Positions 11,650 to 23,630 of a stretch of DNA of 64,000 nucleotides are shown in pieces (the first letter of the stretch is position 1; the number at the start of each line of letters is the position of its first letter). A program made the position numbers and the translations under genes. The stretch is taken from NCBI GenBank assembly GCA_022578605.1, contig MU394115.1:176416-240415 (forward strand), given 5' to 3'. A model generated the notes under the pieces. That model did not search any database. It had not been told where the DNA came from and saw only the letters and a list, made by a program, of their open reading frames with translations. The stretch comes from Camillea tinctor. Lineage: Eukaryota; Ascomycota; Sordariomycetes; Xylariales; Xylariaceae.

Positions 11650-12917
11650 CTGTCTGTACCAGTTGCTGATGGGGTCGCCGAGGCATTCCCCGACCGTGGC
11701 GGCCCTATATCCGCGGCTCTGCAGACCTTGAAGCATGTACTCTGTCAAGTTGTAAACTGTCTGCTGGTGGATGTCGTGTCCGATGACGAGAGCATCATCT
11801 GGGGTTGGCGACATTGTAAAGAATTCGTCGAAGTTGTTCTTTGAGTTCTGAATCAGCGAAGGGTCGTCGTTGAGGTAGTCCGCCGTATCCAAGTCAAAAT
11901 AGATAACGTGGTACTGCAAAGCGGCCATATCTGTCGTGCATCCGCTTGCTGGTGTACAGGAGGAGTAAGGGGGTCTCATGTAGGTGGGAACCACTCCCAA
12001 CACATTCCGAATTGCCATTTCATTCTTGTACATTTCATCCTTCCGGCGCGCCGAGCTGAGTCCACTCAGATCGGCATGGGACCAAGTATGTGAGGCGATA
12101 TGATGACCTTCTGAGTACATACGCCTGAGGATTTCAAGTCAGTTTGGGGAACCCCGATGGGTACATAGAAAAGACCTACTGTAGAACGGCAGGCCATTGG
12201 AGGCTACTGTCATCGATAGCACCTCTGCCGTTGACATTGCCGCAGACGAAGAAGGTAGCTTTGGCATTGTATCTTGCCAAGAGATCTAGCAGATCGGGGG
12301 TATATGCACTTGGACCATCGTCAAAGGTCAAGGCAACGACACCGTCGGTCTCGCAATCATATATCCCTGCTCCTCCAACTAACACGTTACCGAGAGGGGA
12401 TCTGGATAATGTTGATGTGTTGGTTCCGGCTGGAATTTGATTTGCATCACAACCCGGACCATACGCCCATTGGCAATCGGGGGCCCGGCAATAGTCCTCA
12501 GTGGTACCGCAATATCTGATGACATTTGTGTTAACTTGAATGTGTACTGGACTTCGAATTATACCACACATACCCTGCTGCCGAACAGCAAGCTCCAGAG
12601 CTGCAAGATGTACCATCGAAGTCCGCGCCGCACCGGTCATCATCATCATCGCCTCCCCCATCACCACCACCGGTGGTACATGTTCCAAAGGCTGACTGAC
12701 AACCAGTATCGCAGTAGGCGGACGTGCTGCCGCAATAACCATACTGAGAACAGCATAGGCTATCCGGGCAGGTATAGCCAGCTGTTCCAGCTCCAGTATT
12801 CCCGCACGTCATGTCCGGTGAGACTTCACGTTGGGTCAGCCATGCTGGCAGTGTCGAAGCAGAGGCAACAATGACGTTGCTTGCTAGGGTTATGGACATT
12901 ACACCGAGTGACAACAT
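11650..12917 (-). CDS. Secreted chitin deacetylase (CE4) with two CBM18 domains
   Basis: Removes N-acetyl groups from chitin to give chitosan at the cell wall or outside the cell. Exons (minus) 12917-12574, 12515-12180 and 12124-11650 join in frame; intron lengths are 58 and 55. Residues 1-20 are a hydrophobic signal peptide. Two Cys-rich CBM18 chitin-binding modules lie at about 38-80 and 96-138, separated by a Gly/Asp linker; intron 1 falls inside the second. The NodB domain follows with its motifs: TFDDGP (178-183; metal and base Asp pair), HTWSH (239-243; metal His), MRPPYS, DLDTADY and VIGHDIHQ. Exon 3 ends ...NWYRQ in phase 0 at a GTGAGT donor (11649-11644), so a further 3' exon exists. 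Its acceptor is ambiguous: one choice stops almost at once, another opens a Ser/Thr-rich tail to 11318. A TATTTA lies about 105 bases before the start. Confidence 0.9.
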
Positions 12918-15900
12918 TTTGGGATGGATTCAAAACGAGTGTATTAGCGAATGTGATAGTAAGGTGGCCCTATGCCCTACTCTAGAGAGACCATGAATAC
13001 CCAAGGGGAAACCTCCCCAATAAATAGGGAGAGAGACTACCATGGTGGACAGCGTATATAGTTCGCAGCTAAGTCGAAATCTGACATGACGAGGTGCTTG
13101 GCTGAAAGCCGAATACCACCTAGCAGAGGGGGCCAGCATATGAGGCTTGCAAAAAATTCTGAGCAGATTGGTAAGAGCCTTTGGAGGCTCGCATGTAGGT
13201 GTTGGTAGGCGAGGAATGCTAAACGACATTATTGGATTTGTATGCTGCTGCTTTGACCGTCTGCACCAATAACGTGGGATGGAACCAGCCGTATGACGCC
13301 ACGCTCTCTCCTCCCGTAAGACGGCACCATCTCGTGAGGCTTCTGGGCTCACCAACTTTTCCCGAATAGAAGTTGGCCGGGCAAATCGGGATATGAAGCG
13401 GTAATGAAAAAAAAAAAAAAAAGAAAGAAATCACGAGTTGGAAAGTTGTCAGTGCAGCGAACTAACGATATCGACCTACTTCTAGAGTTCCATGCAGATG
13501 TATGTGTATGCAGCCCAGGAAGCAACGTACAAGCTAGGGAACAATGCGTGCGCCGGAGAAATACCCTAGGTCGACTTAATTGTAGACGGACGGTCTGACC
13601 ATGTAGGGGAGCAGGAAGAGACCAATACCATCGTCTCATCACACGCCGCTGGACGGCGTTTGGGCCGTGATGAGATGACGACGCTGCCGTTCCCTTCAAG
13701 ACATTTTTAATAGCCGATAGCTCGTAGCTATGCTGGGTTTAAATTGATTATCGTAGCACAGGAATAGATCATGCTCGATGGCGCTGATCAACGGCAGCTT
13801 GCACTTGGACGGAATTTTCTCTGCTTGGACCCTGCTCGGGACTGGCTAGAACCGAAAGGGGGCCCCTTGGGACCGGTGCTTCGCCAAGCAGTTGTCGGTC
13901 GGGAGAAACATGCCAGGATCAGGCTACGTTGCATGGTTAGGCTTAGAATACGAGATTGGATCTTCCCGTGATCCGTAGAACAAAAACCTATAACCGCAGC
14001 GGAGGCTTGACGGGAGGGAGCTGAATCTAGATGGGTATAAGTAGTGTATAGTCGTAATGTATGGAGTATGTAGTGCAAGTGGTGTATGTAATGTAGATCT
14101 AGGTATGGAGATATGGAGATCCCGTGGTAAACATTCCAGAGCAGCATCTCTAGAGACTCCTTACCTTAGGTAGGAACACCTTGGTTTGAGAACACCCCAG
14201 GTAGAAGAAGAAACTGGACCCGAGAAGCTTACGCTAGCACTCCAAACCATAGAACCACAGGAAATAAGAGGTAGGTTGGGTGTTGCCGGTTAAGTTACAC
14301 CGCGGCTGACTGGTCATCGAGGGTCGCTGACCATCGTATGTGTAGTATGTAGTGTAGTATGTACGGAGGTGGATTCAGATATATTCGAATTACGCGATGG
14401 CTGGCATGGCATGTAATATCTAACCAACCTATCTGGTATCTGATGGTGTACACGAGGTAATGTGCATCATGATCTGAGGAGCATCATGATCTTGAAGCCT
14501 ACCCAAATCTCGGCTAAAGCAACTTGGTTTTGTTGGATGGACATTAAAGGTAGGTAGATGGCAGATGAAGGAATGGTATGATTCATGACTTCAAAATAGA
14601 AATGAGTGAAAAAAAAAATAAAAAAAAAATAGAAATCCAAAATAAACAACACATTTGCAGTAGAAGAAGGTTGGAACGGCTATCTGCAATCTATATTAAA
14701 TCTGACACAGTTCCGTGCAGTCGAAGGTTCAAGTTGGTTACAGTACAGGTAGGTATAGGTAACAAATAGTATAAGTTACATACCTAAATTAAACCACTTA
14801 CCCACCTACATACTAAACCTATTATATACTGCACTATGGTTATATAGTATATAAGTTAGTAATAAGGCTTTTATCATTCACATGCTGTTACACGCACATG
14901 CAACTGTTACGAGAACAAGCTCTGGGTGCAGGAGGTAGGGTTACATATATGTAGTATCTACTAAGGTATTATTCTTTTTACTTTTTCCCCTTCTCTACTT
15001 TGTCATCTTTAGTTTTTGGCTTTCTTCATTTTCCTTCCCCTCTCCTTTTATTTTGACTTCTTTTCTTTTTCTCTTTTCTTTTTTCTCTCTCTCACAAACT
15101 TCAGCTCTAGCACGTATCATACATGAAAAGCACTCTTCCTACCTACTCAGTTACCCACCACCCACCACCCACTCATTTTATCTAACCTAACCGACATTCC
15201 ATTTGGCCCTCCGCTTCTTTCGCCCCTCTCCCCCATTTGACCAACACATAGCCTACGGATTACCTACACAAGGCACAACCTACTTAGCTATCTACACTAA
15301 TACCTGCGCCGAGAGTACCTAAACAACTTTTACGTTGATTTTTTTTTTGAAGATCGAACTGACTAATCTACCCCATATAGTCCTTTCTCCTTCTGTCTCC
15401 TCTCCTTACTCCTCTTTTGGGGGGCCGGCTTATCCTAAAAGGTACGATGATCGCTCTGGACATGGTATAATCTAACCTACATTATTACAATGTCAAATAA
15501 TCAAACATTTTACGAGGAACTACGCTATATGATAGGTAGACAAGTAAACTAAGCTGCGCGCGCACTGCATAGCCTCCTTGAGATTACGTGAAGGAGATGA
15601 GATTTTAGGACCAATCGTACTAACAGGACTAGCATTGGTAGAAACGAGGGAGTCGTGGGTGGGAAAAGGGAAAAAGAAGAAAATGAAAAGGCAAAACCCC
15701 AACAAAATTTCGACCACTTGCTGGTATATACAATATAAGCAGTGTGCGCAAACATGGAGATGTAGGTTATATAATAGTCTGATAGTGTAGATCAATCAGT
15801 TGATAAAGTACCTACCTAACCTAGCAGGTTAGGTAAGTTTACCTATGAGGTTCCAATATAAGGTTTCTTAGATAAGGTATTCTTTAAAGTAAGATATGAG

Positions 15901-17107
15901 AAATATGAAAAGACTTCACCCGGTCTGGGACGGGCTCACATCCATTTACACTAGTTACAGCTTACCTAAACATTATTCTAACCACTAGTTGCACTGCCTT
16001 ACATCTAGTTGCAATTCCTGTTTCAATCCCTGGACAACCAAGTCCATTCAAACCTTTTCTTCTTTTAATAGATGTACTAACAGACTAGGTATATACCTCC
16101 TGCATCCATCCACTTCCATCCACTTAGGTACTAATCTGTATTACTGACAACGTACTTTCAGATTCGATGTTTAGAGTTGGTTCATCTGATACCTGCCGAT
16201 TGATTAGTTCAATGTTGACGCTGTAAGCAAGTGAGGCATGAAAAGTCCCATTCGAGATATATATGGGGAACTTTGGAAAAGACAAAGCCATTAGGTAGGC
16301 TTTGTCGCCCATCATTCCAAAACAAACGTCATGGGTGCCAAGCCTAGGCTAAACTTAGACAAAACAGACCAGGTTAACCTTATACTACTCTCTTTTGGAA
16401 TAACCCGGGTACTTGGGAGTGTACATCGAATAGAGTAGAAAGATTGCGTATGGGTGAGGTACTTGATTACCCTAGGCTAGGTACTTACACTAGGTACTCA
16501 CTCCTACTCCTACTACTCCCACTACCGCGCGGCACCATTGCCGACAAATCCAAGGCTCAGCAAAGTGTAAAAGACCAAAGGACCAAAGAACCTAAAAAGA
16601 TCACACCTACACACACTATACAATAACCTACACACATACACATGCACATACACTTTTTTTTTTTTTACCTACTTTTTACCTACCGACCCACGCGACTTTC
16701 TGCTCTGGGCTAGGCCGGATACGTCTTTGATTGGTCTTCTCTGTTAAATCCGAGGGCGCAGCATAAGCCGATCGTCATTGGCATTCGCCAGTCCCGAAAC
16801 ACAGAGTCTCGCATCTGGGGTCGCCTGGGGCGTTCATTTACCTACATAGGGTGGCACTGGCCAAGCACGAGGAGGGGGGAGAACAAGACGGATCGCGTTC
16901 AAAGACAACCAGGAAAAGTAAAATTGACCAGACTTTTTTTTTCCCCTTGATTGTTGAATTTACTACCCGTGCTTTTTTCCCTTCTTTAGAACCCTTCCTC
17001 TCCTTTTATTACATATTGAAATGCCCCAGCACCCACGCAGAACTCCCTCCTTGAACGTCGTCTCTCCTTTCCTTCCTTCCTTTTCCCCTTCCCATCCCTA
17101 CAGCAAA
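12918..17107. other. Long intergenic region between divergent genes
   Basis: About 4.2 kb between the chitin deacetylase and the PAP2 phosphatase. Frames at 12930-13700 on the minus strand lack good ATGs and family features and look like promoter sequence. From 14700 on, the DNA is dominated by ACCTA/TAGGT motifs, poly-A/T runs and pyrimidine tracts (about 14970-15100, 15380-15420, 16650-16670). A perfect hairpin lies at 15813-15835. The last 150 bases are C/T-rich, as expected for a fungal promoter. No RNA gene was recognised. Confidence 0.5.
15813..15835. repeat. Perfect inverted repeat built from ACCTA units
   Basis: TACCTAACCT at 15813-15822 and its exact reverse complement at 15826-15835 are separated by three bases, giving a 10-bp stem. 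It is the clearest of many ACCTA/TAGGT palindromes in the intergenic DNA. Confidence 0.7.
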
Positions 17108-18565
17108 ATGTCCGACGATTCGATACCGCTGAAGCGGTCTACCCATAAAATCACCGCCATCGTGATCGCCTCGTATGTCTTCGACTGGGTAATTCTCGTC
17201 GCTGTTGGTGTTGTTGGTCTGATTCTCGGCGACGTAACTCCAAATAAGAGACCCTTCAGTTTGCAGGATCCTAACATATCGTATGTCCCATTTCCTTCCT
17301 GTTTCCCCCCCTACCCCCTTTCCCCCCTTTGTGTCGCGTGCGCTCTTTCTCTCTCTCTCTCCCTTTTTGCGCTCGACTAGTCAGTCAGTCAGTCAGTCAG
17401 TCAATTAACCCAGACAAAACCACCCCCCATTAGATTTCCCGTTACCCAGGTCGAAACCGTTAATACAAAACTGCTTATGATATGTAATTCCGTCATCCCC
17501 GTCTGCGTCATTCTCCTGGTCGTCTTAATCTTCGTGCCTGGTCCTACCGTGCCGGAGGGAACACCGAAATCATTAATATGGAAGCGAAAGTTATGGGAAC
17601 TACACACGGGATGGTTAGGGCTAGCGCTGTCGCTTGTTTCTGCTTGGATCATCACCCAAGGCATGAAGAACCTATTCGGAAAGCCGCGACCTGATCTTTT
17701 GTCGAGATGCCAGCCCGATTTCGAAAATGTCCGCCAGTACATCGTTGGCTTCAACACCCCTTCCGACAACGGCTCTCTCACCGGGCCCTACAATGGCCAG
17801 TTGGTGAGCGGCGATATCTGCAAGAACCCCGACCGTTCTTTTCTCGACGACGGATTCCGCAGTTATCCCTCGGGGCACTCTAGCTCCGCCGCCGCAGGCT
17901 TGATCTACCTCTCCTTCTTCCTAGCCAGCAAATTCGCCATTACCTTGCCCTTTGTTCCGTCAGGCTCGTCTGCTTCCAACGACACCAGTGCGGTTACTGC
18001 CTTCCCATCAAGGCTGCGCAGCACCGCCTACGAGGCTGTGCGGCACAACAGCGACCTGCATGATGCGCCCTCGCCCATCGATCCCTCTCTATCCAAGGAA
18101 ATTGGATATCACAATTCGGCTGTGCAGGCTGTGCGATTACAAGCGGCTGCACCCCCCATCTACCTTCTTCTCCTCACTGTGCTTCCTTTCTTTGGGGCCA
18201 TCTTCATCGCCAGTTCGCGATGGTTCGATTTCCGGCATCACGGATTTGACATCCTCTTTGGTTTTATAATCGGCACCATCTGCGCCTGGTTTGCGTTCCG
18301 CTATTACCACCTACCAATCCGGTCAGGAGCCGGATGGGCGTGGGGACCACGAAGTCACGATAAGGCGTTCTGGGCCGGCCTCGGATCATGGAGCTATGCA
18401 TCGGATAAGAAACATTGGCTAAAGTCGGGCGAGGAGGGTATGCGGATGACGGGTCATCCTACAAGTGACATCGAGCTCGGCGTGCGCCGCAGGGGTAAGA
18501 CCGAGGACCGCGAACGTTCCGAGAGCTCGAGGGGTATCATACATCATGGTGATGACGGTATGTGA
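17108..18565 (+). CDS. PAP2-family membrane lipid phosphatase (DPP1/LPP1-like)
   Basis: Integral membrane phosphatase predicted to remove phosphate from phosphatidic acid, diacylglycerol pyrophosphate or related lipids. Exons 17108-17280 and 17434-18565 join in frame to 434 residues; the 153-base intron splits Ser58. Hydrophobic segments are visible at about 14-42, 72-93, 115-133, 207-232, 297-317 and 329-346. All three PAP2 catalytic motifs are present: Kx6RP (K136 to RP144), PSGH (203-206) and SRx5H (S319 to H326). The 90-residue stretch between the second and third motifs contains a polar insert (about 235-290), longer than I would expect for the family. The C-terminal 80 residues are charged and cytosolic-looking. 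Substrate specificity cannot be read from sequence. Confidence 0.92.
17379..17403. repeat. TCAG tetranucleotide microsatellite in the PAP2 intron
   Basis: About six tandem TCAG units end 30 bases before the 3' splice site and sit directly against the branch-point-like TTAAC at 17405-17409. Length variation here would change intron size and might affect splicing. Confidence 0.75.
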
Positions 18566-21046
18566 AAGAAGAAAGCAAAGAGAAAGAGGAAATACGATAC
18601 GATTTTCCCCATCTGGTTGGTTTTTTTTGTTCGAAATATAGAACGGAAAAGAAAATAGTATGGTGAATGGCGAGTAAATGATTCCGGTTCAGGTTCTGAT
18701 TTTATCTTTTTTTCTCTTCATTCATGTTTCTTAAAAAAGAGGAATCATGTAAATGGGGGAAAGGGACAAGAGAAATAAAAACGCGGCGTATCTGGGCATG
18801 CAATGCTTTGAACTTCAAAAGCATATATTCCGTCAAGTCGGTCGGCATTTCTGGTTTTTTGTTTTCCATCCTCAAACACCCTCCTCCCTTTCCTGTTTTT
18901 TTTTCTCATGCCATATGTTTGTCTGTGTGTGTGGGCTACGAAAGTATATTTATGTAACAAACCTAGGATATCTTTAACGTTCGAAGCCTAGGGAAAGCGG
19001 GAAGGAAAGAAAGAGAGAAAGAAGCAGGAGAAGGAGAAGGAGAAGAATTAGGCTAGACTAATACCTCCTTAGTTTTTATTTTTTTTTGCGAGGGATAGAT
19101 CGATCTACTTACCGGTAGGACTGGGTTTACGTTTTTACACCTGCCTACCTGGTTGCTTTGGTCATAAACCAGTAACTTAAGTAGTTGGCTTTTTGGATGA
19201 AATCCAAAATAATGAATGAAGTTTATTTCTATGACCTTTAGTGCTGTGCAAGGATGTATTGTCGTCAATATGACGTGAGTGTGATTAGGAGGGAGGTGGA
19301 GGGAGGAAAAGGGGTAGATTAGTAGGTGAGTAAAGATCGAGAATTTGTATAGACGTAAATAGGTACACACATACCTAACTTAGGTAGTTACCTAGTAGAT
19401 GATAGGCACGCACGCAAGAAATCAGCAGGAAAAGCGTTCCCCATTTTACGTATTGACTGAAGAGTAACTACTATATGGGTCTTAACTATGGAAACAAGAG
19501 TAAAGGATGTTGATAAGGGCAAAGGGTAGGGAAAGAGAAGGGGATGTTGGATAATGTATGCCCGCCTATTAACATGTTAGTTCATGTTGAACTATACGTA
19601 CATTGGTATCTACAAGTAGGGGGGATCGCAAAAGTTAACTACCCAAGGCATTTTGGTTCAACTAATATAGGTTGGAGAATTCATCAATACATATAATAAA
19701 AATGGGAAAGAGGTAGGTAGAGTACGTGCAAGCTGAATATTGACTGTTTTTTTTTTGATCTAGTTACGTATATATCCATATAGGTCCCTAGCTCGCTATT
19801 CATCAGTGATTATTATACTCCTATTCTCCTTTCAAATATGAAGTCAGGTAGGCCAGTGTATATGTATCATATCATTATACACACCACACGGCACACCTTG
19901 AAACAACACACCTAGGTTAGCAGGAAAACGAAGACCTGAACCACCCCCTTCCCGCTCCCCTTCACCTCAAACTGCCTAGGTACCTATAGCATGGAAATAT
20001 CAAACATTGACTAGGTAGTAGAGTACACAATAACCCTACCCATCTCCCCTCCCCGGGTTTCAAATTCTCTACAAGAATGCTTGAGCTTTCAATCTGTGTA
20101 GGTTGTATATATCATCTTCTTCTCTCCCCTCCCTTGTCTTGATCAATCAAATTTCCATACTCTTCCCTCCATCATCTATCGATATCCATCCTTACTAGGC
20201 CCCCTCGTATAACCTTATATTTACTCCTTTCGACTCACAAGTTACCTTTCTTTTAATCCCTTCACTTTTAAAGGTCCCCTAAATCATCACCAAGCATTAA
20301 AAAGGTCACCATAAAAAAGAAGAAGAAAAAGACAAAAATGATAACAATAATATAAAATAATAATCATTACTCTCGCATTCACGCTCTCTTCTCACTTTCC
20401 TCCTCTGTCTTCCTTAACCCTCCCCTACCTTTTACCCCTTTGCCCTACCTTACCTACCTAAACTTCATCCCCTTATACCACACATCCACAAATCCATAAC
20501 CCCCCCCTTCTCCTTCCCCTCTTATTGCCCATCTAACCCCCTCCCCCCTTAATCACAGGACCCCCCTTAAAACCACCCTTTCTTACCTTACCCTTTCCTT
20601 GTAACAAATAAACGCCAGGAACAACCAAAAATCTGCTGCACATGAAAAAGCCTTTGCTTTCCTTTCCTTTCTTTCCCCTCTTACATGTGTGTCTCTGTCC
20701 GTATATCCCGTACATGTGAAATGCCTTCGTTTACCCCTCTTGTTTTGTGGTTGTTGCCATTCATTTGTCTTTTTTTGCCTTTGTATTTGTCATTACTCGA
20801 TCGATACGGAGGTTTCCCCCCTCAGCTCTTTCTTTCCACCTCCTAATTCCCTTCTTTCTTGATATCCTCTGTAACCACGAGAAAGAGAGAGAGAGATGAG
20901 AGGATACTTGATACGAGAACAGAGAGAGAGAGAGAACAAGAGAGAAAGTCATGCGTGTGTCTTGGTGATGGGTACTTTATGGAAAATAAACTCTTCTCCG
21001 GCTTGTTTCTTTTTTATCTTTCTTTTTGGAGCACTCCCTCCCTCCA
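18566..21046. other. Intergenic region between convergent genes, no gene seen
   Basis: About 2.5 kb at the convergent 3' ends of the PAP2 and CK2 beta genes. It contains GA-rich purine tracts (about 18990-19050), long pyrimidine tracts (about 20020-20160 and 20390-20600) and a small ACCTA palindrome (19372-19386). GA runs at about 20882-20896 and 20922-20934 lie close to the CK2 beta stop codon. Frames on both strands are short and compositionally biased. Confidence 0.5.
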
Positions 21047-22412
21047 TCATCCGACAACGTGCATGGCATCAGCCTCTGCGCGATCTAGCTCGTCCAACTC
21101 CACATCGTCCTCCTCGTCATCTTCTTCGTCGAGATCCTCGGCACCCCCGTCATCCTTAAACCCGCTCTCGACTTCCATCTTGCGCAGACGCCGCAGCATC
21201 TTGTGGCGCTGGCCGTTTTGCCAGCGGATCAGCGAAGCCGAGGCGTGCACCTTGAAGCCGTAGACGCGTGGAACGTAGCGTTCGGAACTCTTGGGCGGCA
21301 CCAACGCCGGGTAGACTTGGAACATGATATTGTGAAATGAGGTACCGAAGTAAGCACCATCGATGGCGGCATGTCGTGATGATTTGGGGTTGTACACGTC
21401 CTCGCACCGCACGCAGTACAGCTTCACCGGCTTCTGGTGCGGCGCGTCGGTCTGGCCCATGGGAAGCAAGGGGTGCGAATGGCAGAAGACGCGCGGGCAC
21501 TTGCCGAAATCGGCCTTCTTATATTTGTCAAGCTACGTGGCGCGACTCGTGTCAGCTTTGCATAGAGTATGTATAGGGGCGGTAGAGAGGAGCTAGGGAT
21601 GAGAAGGGGAGAGGCAATGACTGCTAGCATACCATCTTGGCTAGGCCACGGGTGGTGACGATGTACCGGGCGTGTATCAAACCGTATAGGTGACGCGCAG
21701 ACTTCTCGATGGTCTCCCGCATTTCATCATCGCAGTCGAGGTCGAAGACATCGGTGATGAGATCGAGGGCATATTGGTAGTACTGGACTTCGGTGTTGAG
21801 GCCGGTCAGGTTGAAGCGATCGGTAAGGTAGTCCTCGTCGATCTCGCAAAAGTATTCGTTGCCGCGCGAAGAGATGAACTGTGCGATGAACGTGTCAGCA
21901 GGTACGTAGACGACAAAAAGTGATAGGATATAGAGAAATTGTCCACACAAGATGGCGCCAGGTGGATTGATGTAGGGCATATGATGCTGGCTGGTGTGAA
22001 GCCAGAACCGGAGGTCGGGATCGTTTACTGGGGCGCCCTGATACAGCACTGCCAAGGGCACCCTGAGGGCGTTTTCTCCTCCCCATTGATGCTATATTTA
22101 GAGTGTCGATGTGATACTATGCTCCTTGCATAGGTTGCAATCGTTGTAGGAGGAGGAATAAGAAGGAGAGAAGGAGGAAGCGAGCATAAGCTTATCGAGT
22201 AGGTAGTTTGAAGAGTTGGAAGGTTGGGTGAGGGTGGGAAGAAGAAGGTCGAGGGAAGTTATGTCCTAAAGGCTTGGGAGGGGGGAAGGGAAAACAAGAA
22301 AACCAAAAGAGACAAAATACACGGGAGGAATTGTCTTTCTGTTTGCACTCACCCAATCCCGCCAATAGCTGGTGTAGTCACTATCTGACTCCGATGCGAA
22401 TTCGTCCATCAT
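21047..22412 (-). CDS. CKB1: Casein kinase 2 regulatory subunit beta
   Basis: Beta subunit of the CK2 tetramer; it dimerises through a zinc-binding fold and modulates the catalytic alpha subunits. Exons (minus) 22412-22353, 21878-21633 and 21532-21047 join in phase 0 to 263 residues. The tiny first exon encodes an acidic Ser/Asp start ending YWRDW. Exon 2 begins with the family hallmark FISSRGNEYFCEIDEDYLTD and continues through FNLTGLN. Exon 3 carries the zinc ligands C114-x4-C119 and C142-x2-C145, and the dimer region YFGTSFHNIMFQVYP. The C-terminal 50 residues are very acidic (DEEDDEEDD). Intron 1 is 474 bases, long for this genome. Two consecutive ATGs open the frame, and I used the first. 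Confidence 0.95.
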
Positions 22413-23630
22413 GGGTGGCGACAGGTAGGTGATGTAAAGAGGTAGAGTAAGGTCGGGAGAAGGAGAAAAGATAATTGGAAATTCTCTTTTTCTTTTTTTC
22501 CGTTTCCGGAGATGATTTAGTTATAAAAGGGATTTCCCGTTTCTTGAGATCAACTCCTCTTCCTGTTCGTCTTCTTCTTCCCCTACTTCCTCCCTTCTTT
22601 TTAAGAGGTAAGGAAAGATAGAAGAAGGGTATAGATTGGGAGGGGGGAAAAAAGAAAGAAAGGAAAAAGGGAGAAGAGAAAAAAGAAATGAAAATAAATG
22701 ATAGAGAGGAAACCAACAATAACCTTAGAAACTAAGTTTAGTAAATAAATAAGGAAAAAAAATATATTGATTATATTTCAGTTTAGAAGATAGATGATAA
22801 GTTCGGATGGTTGATGGAATGAATGGAGGGGTTCAGGCGCAAACAAAAGTCAGATGGAGACACAGATACATACACGCGCGCGATTGCGGTCAATGTATGT
22901 AGTAAGTCCCTTGGTTTCGGCCTAGTGGGGTTTTTTGAAAACTTAAAAAAAAAAGAAAGAGAGATAAAAAAAAGAGAAGGTCGCTGTTGCGGATTGAGCC
23001 TCAACCACACCTACCCGTGGACCTTATGTACTTTACTTAGGTACCTACCTAAGACTTTGTTGGACCCAGCTGCAAGGATCCCGTCAGCATGTGATCCGAG
23101 CGTTTTGTTGGTTAATACAAATGCATATTGGATATGTATACCTCATAACCTTATCTAACATTTCTACCTAACATACCTATCTAGGTACATAATAGTATGT
23201 GAAAGTAGGTCTTTAAAGACAACTAATAAAGATAATTAAGTAACTGGGTAACATATCCCATTAAAAAAAGAACAAGAAAAAGCAAATATACGTAAGCAGG
23301 TAATAAGTAAATAATAAGCCTCTCTTTTCTCTAACAACACCTAATAATAACCATCAAAGCTTAGAGTTGCTATGTACTACGAGTTCAGTAAATATATAGG
23401 TAGGTTAGGTAACCTAGGCAGACAAGCAGGCAGATAGATAGGTAGGTCGGGTTACCTTCAAATAAATATCCATCCTCCTCTCCTCTCCTTCCCTATCCCC
23501 AACCCTGTAACCTACATACCTCCCTCACTACCAACCCAGCCATCATCTCCCCCTCCTTAATGAACCCCAAACCCATTAGGAAATTCAAACAAAAAACAAA
23601 TCAAGAACACCCCTTTCTAAACTACCCGTT
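22413..23630. other. Intergenic region between tandem genes
   Basis: About 1.2 kb between the RIC1 stop and the CK2 beta start (both minus). It holds purine/pyrimidine tracts (22440-22700) and an ACCTA palindrome: CTTAGGT at 23036-23042, its complement at 23047-23053, with a four-base loop. A dense patch of TAGGT motifs lies at 23397-23455. No gene seen. Confidence 0.5.

Noticed and set aside
12930..13699. Two minus-strand frames upstream of the chitin deacetylase
   Set aside because: Poor starts, no family features, and a position matching the gene's promoter.
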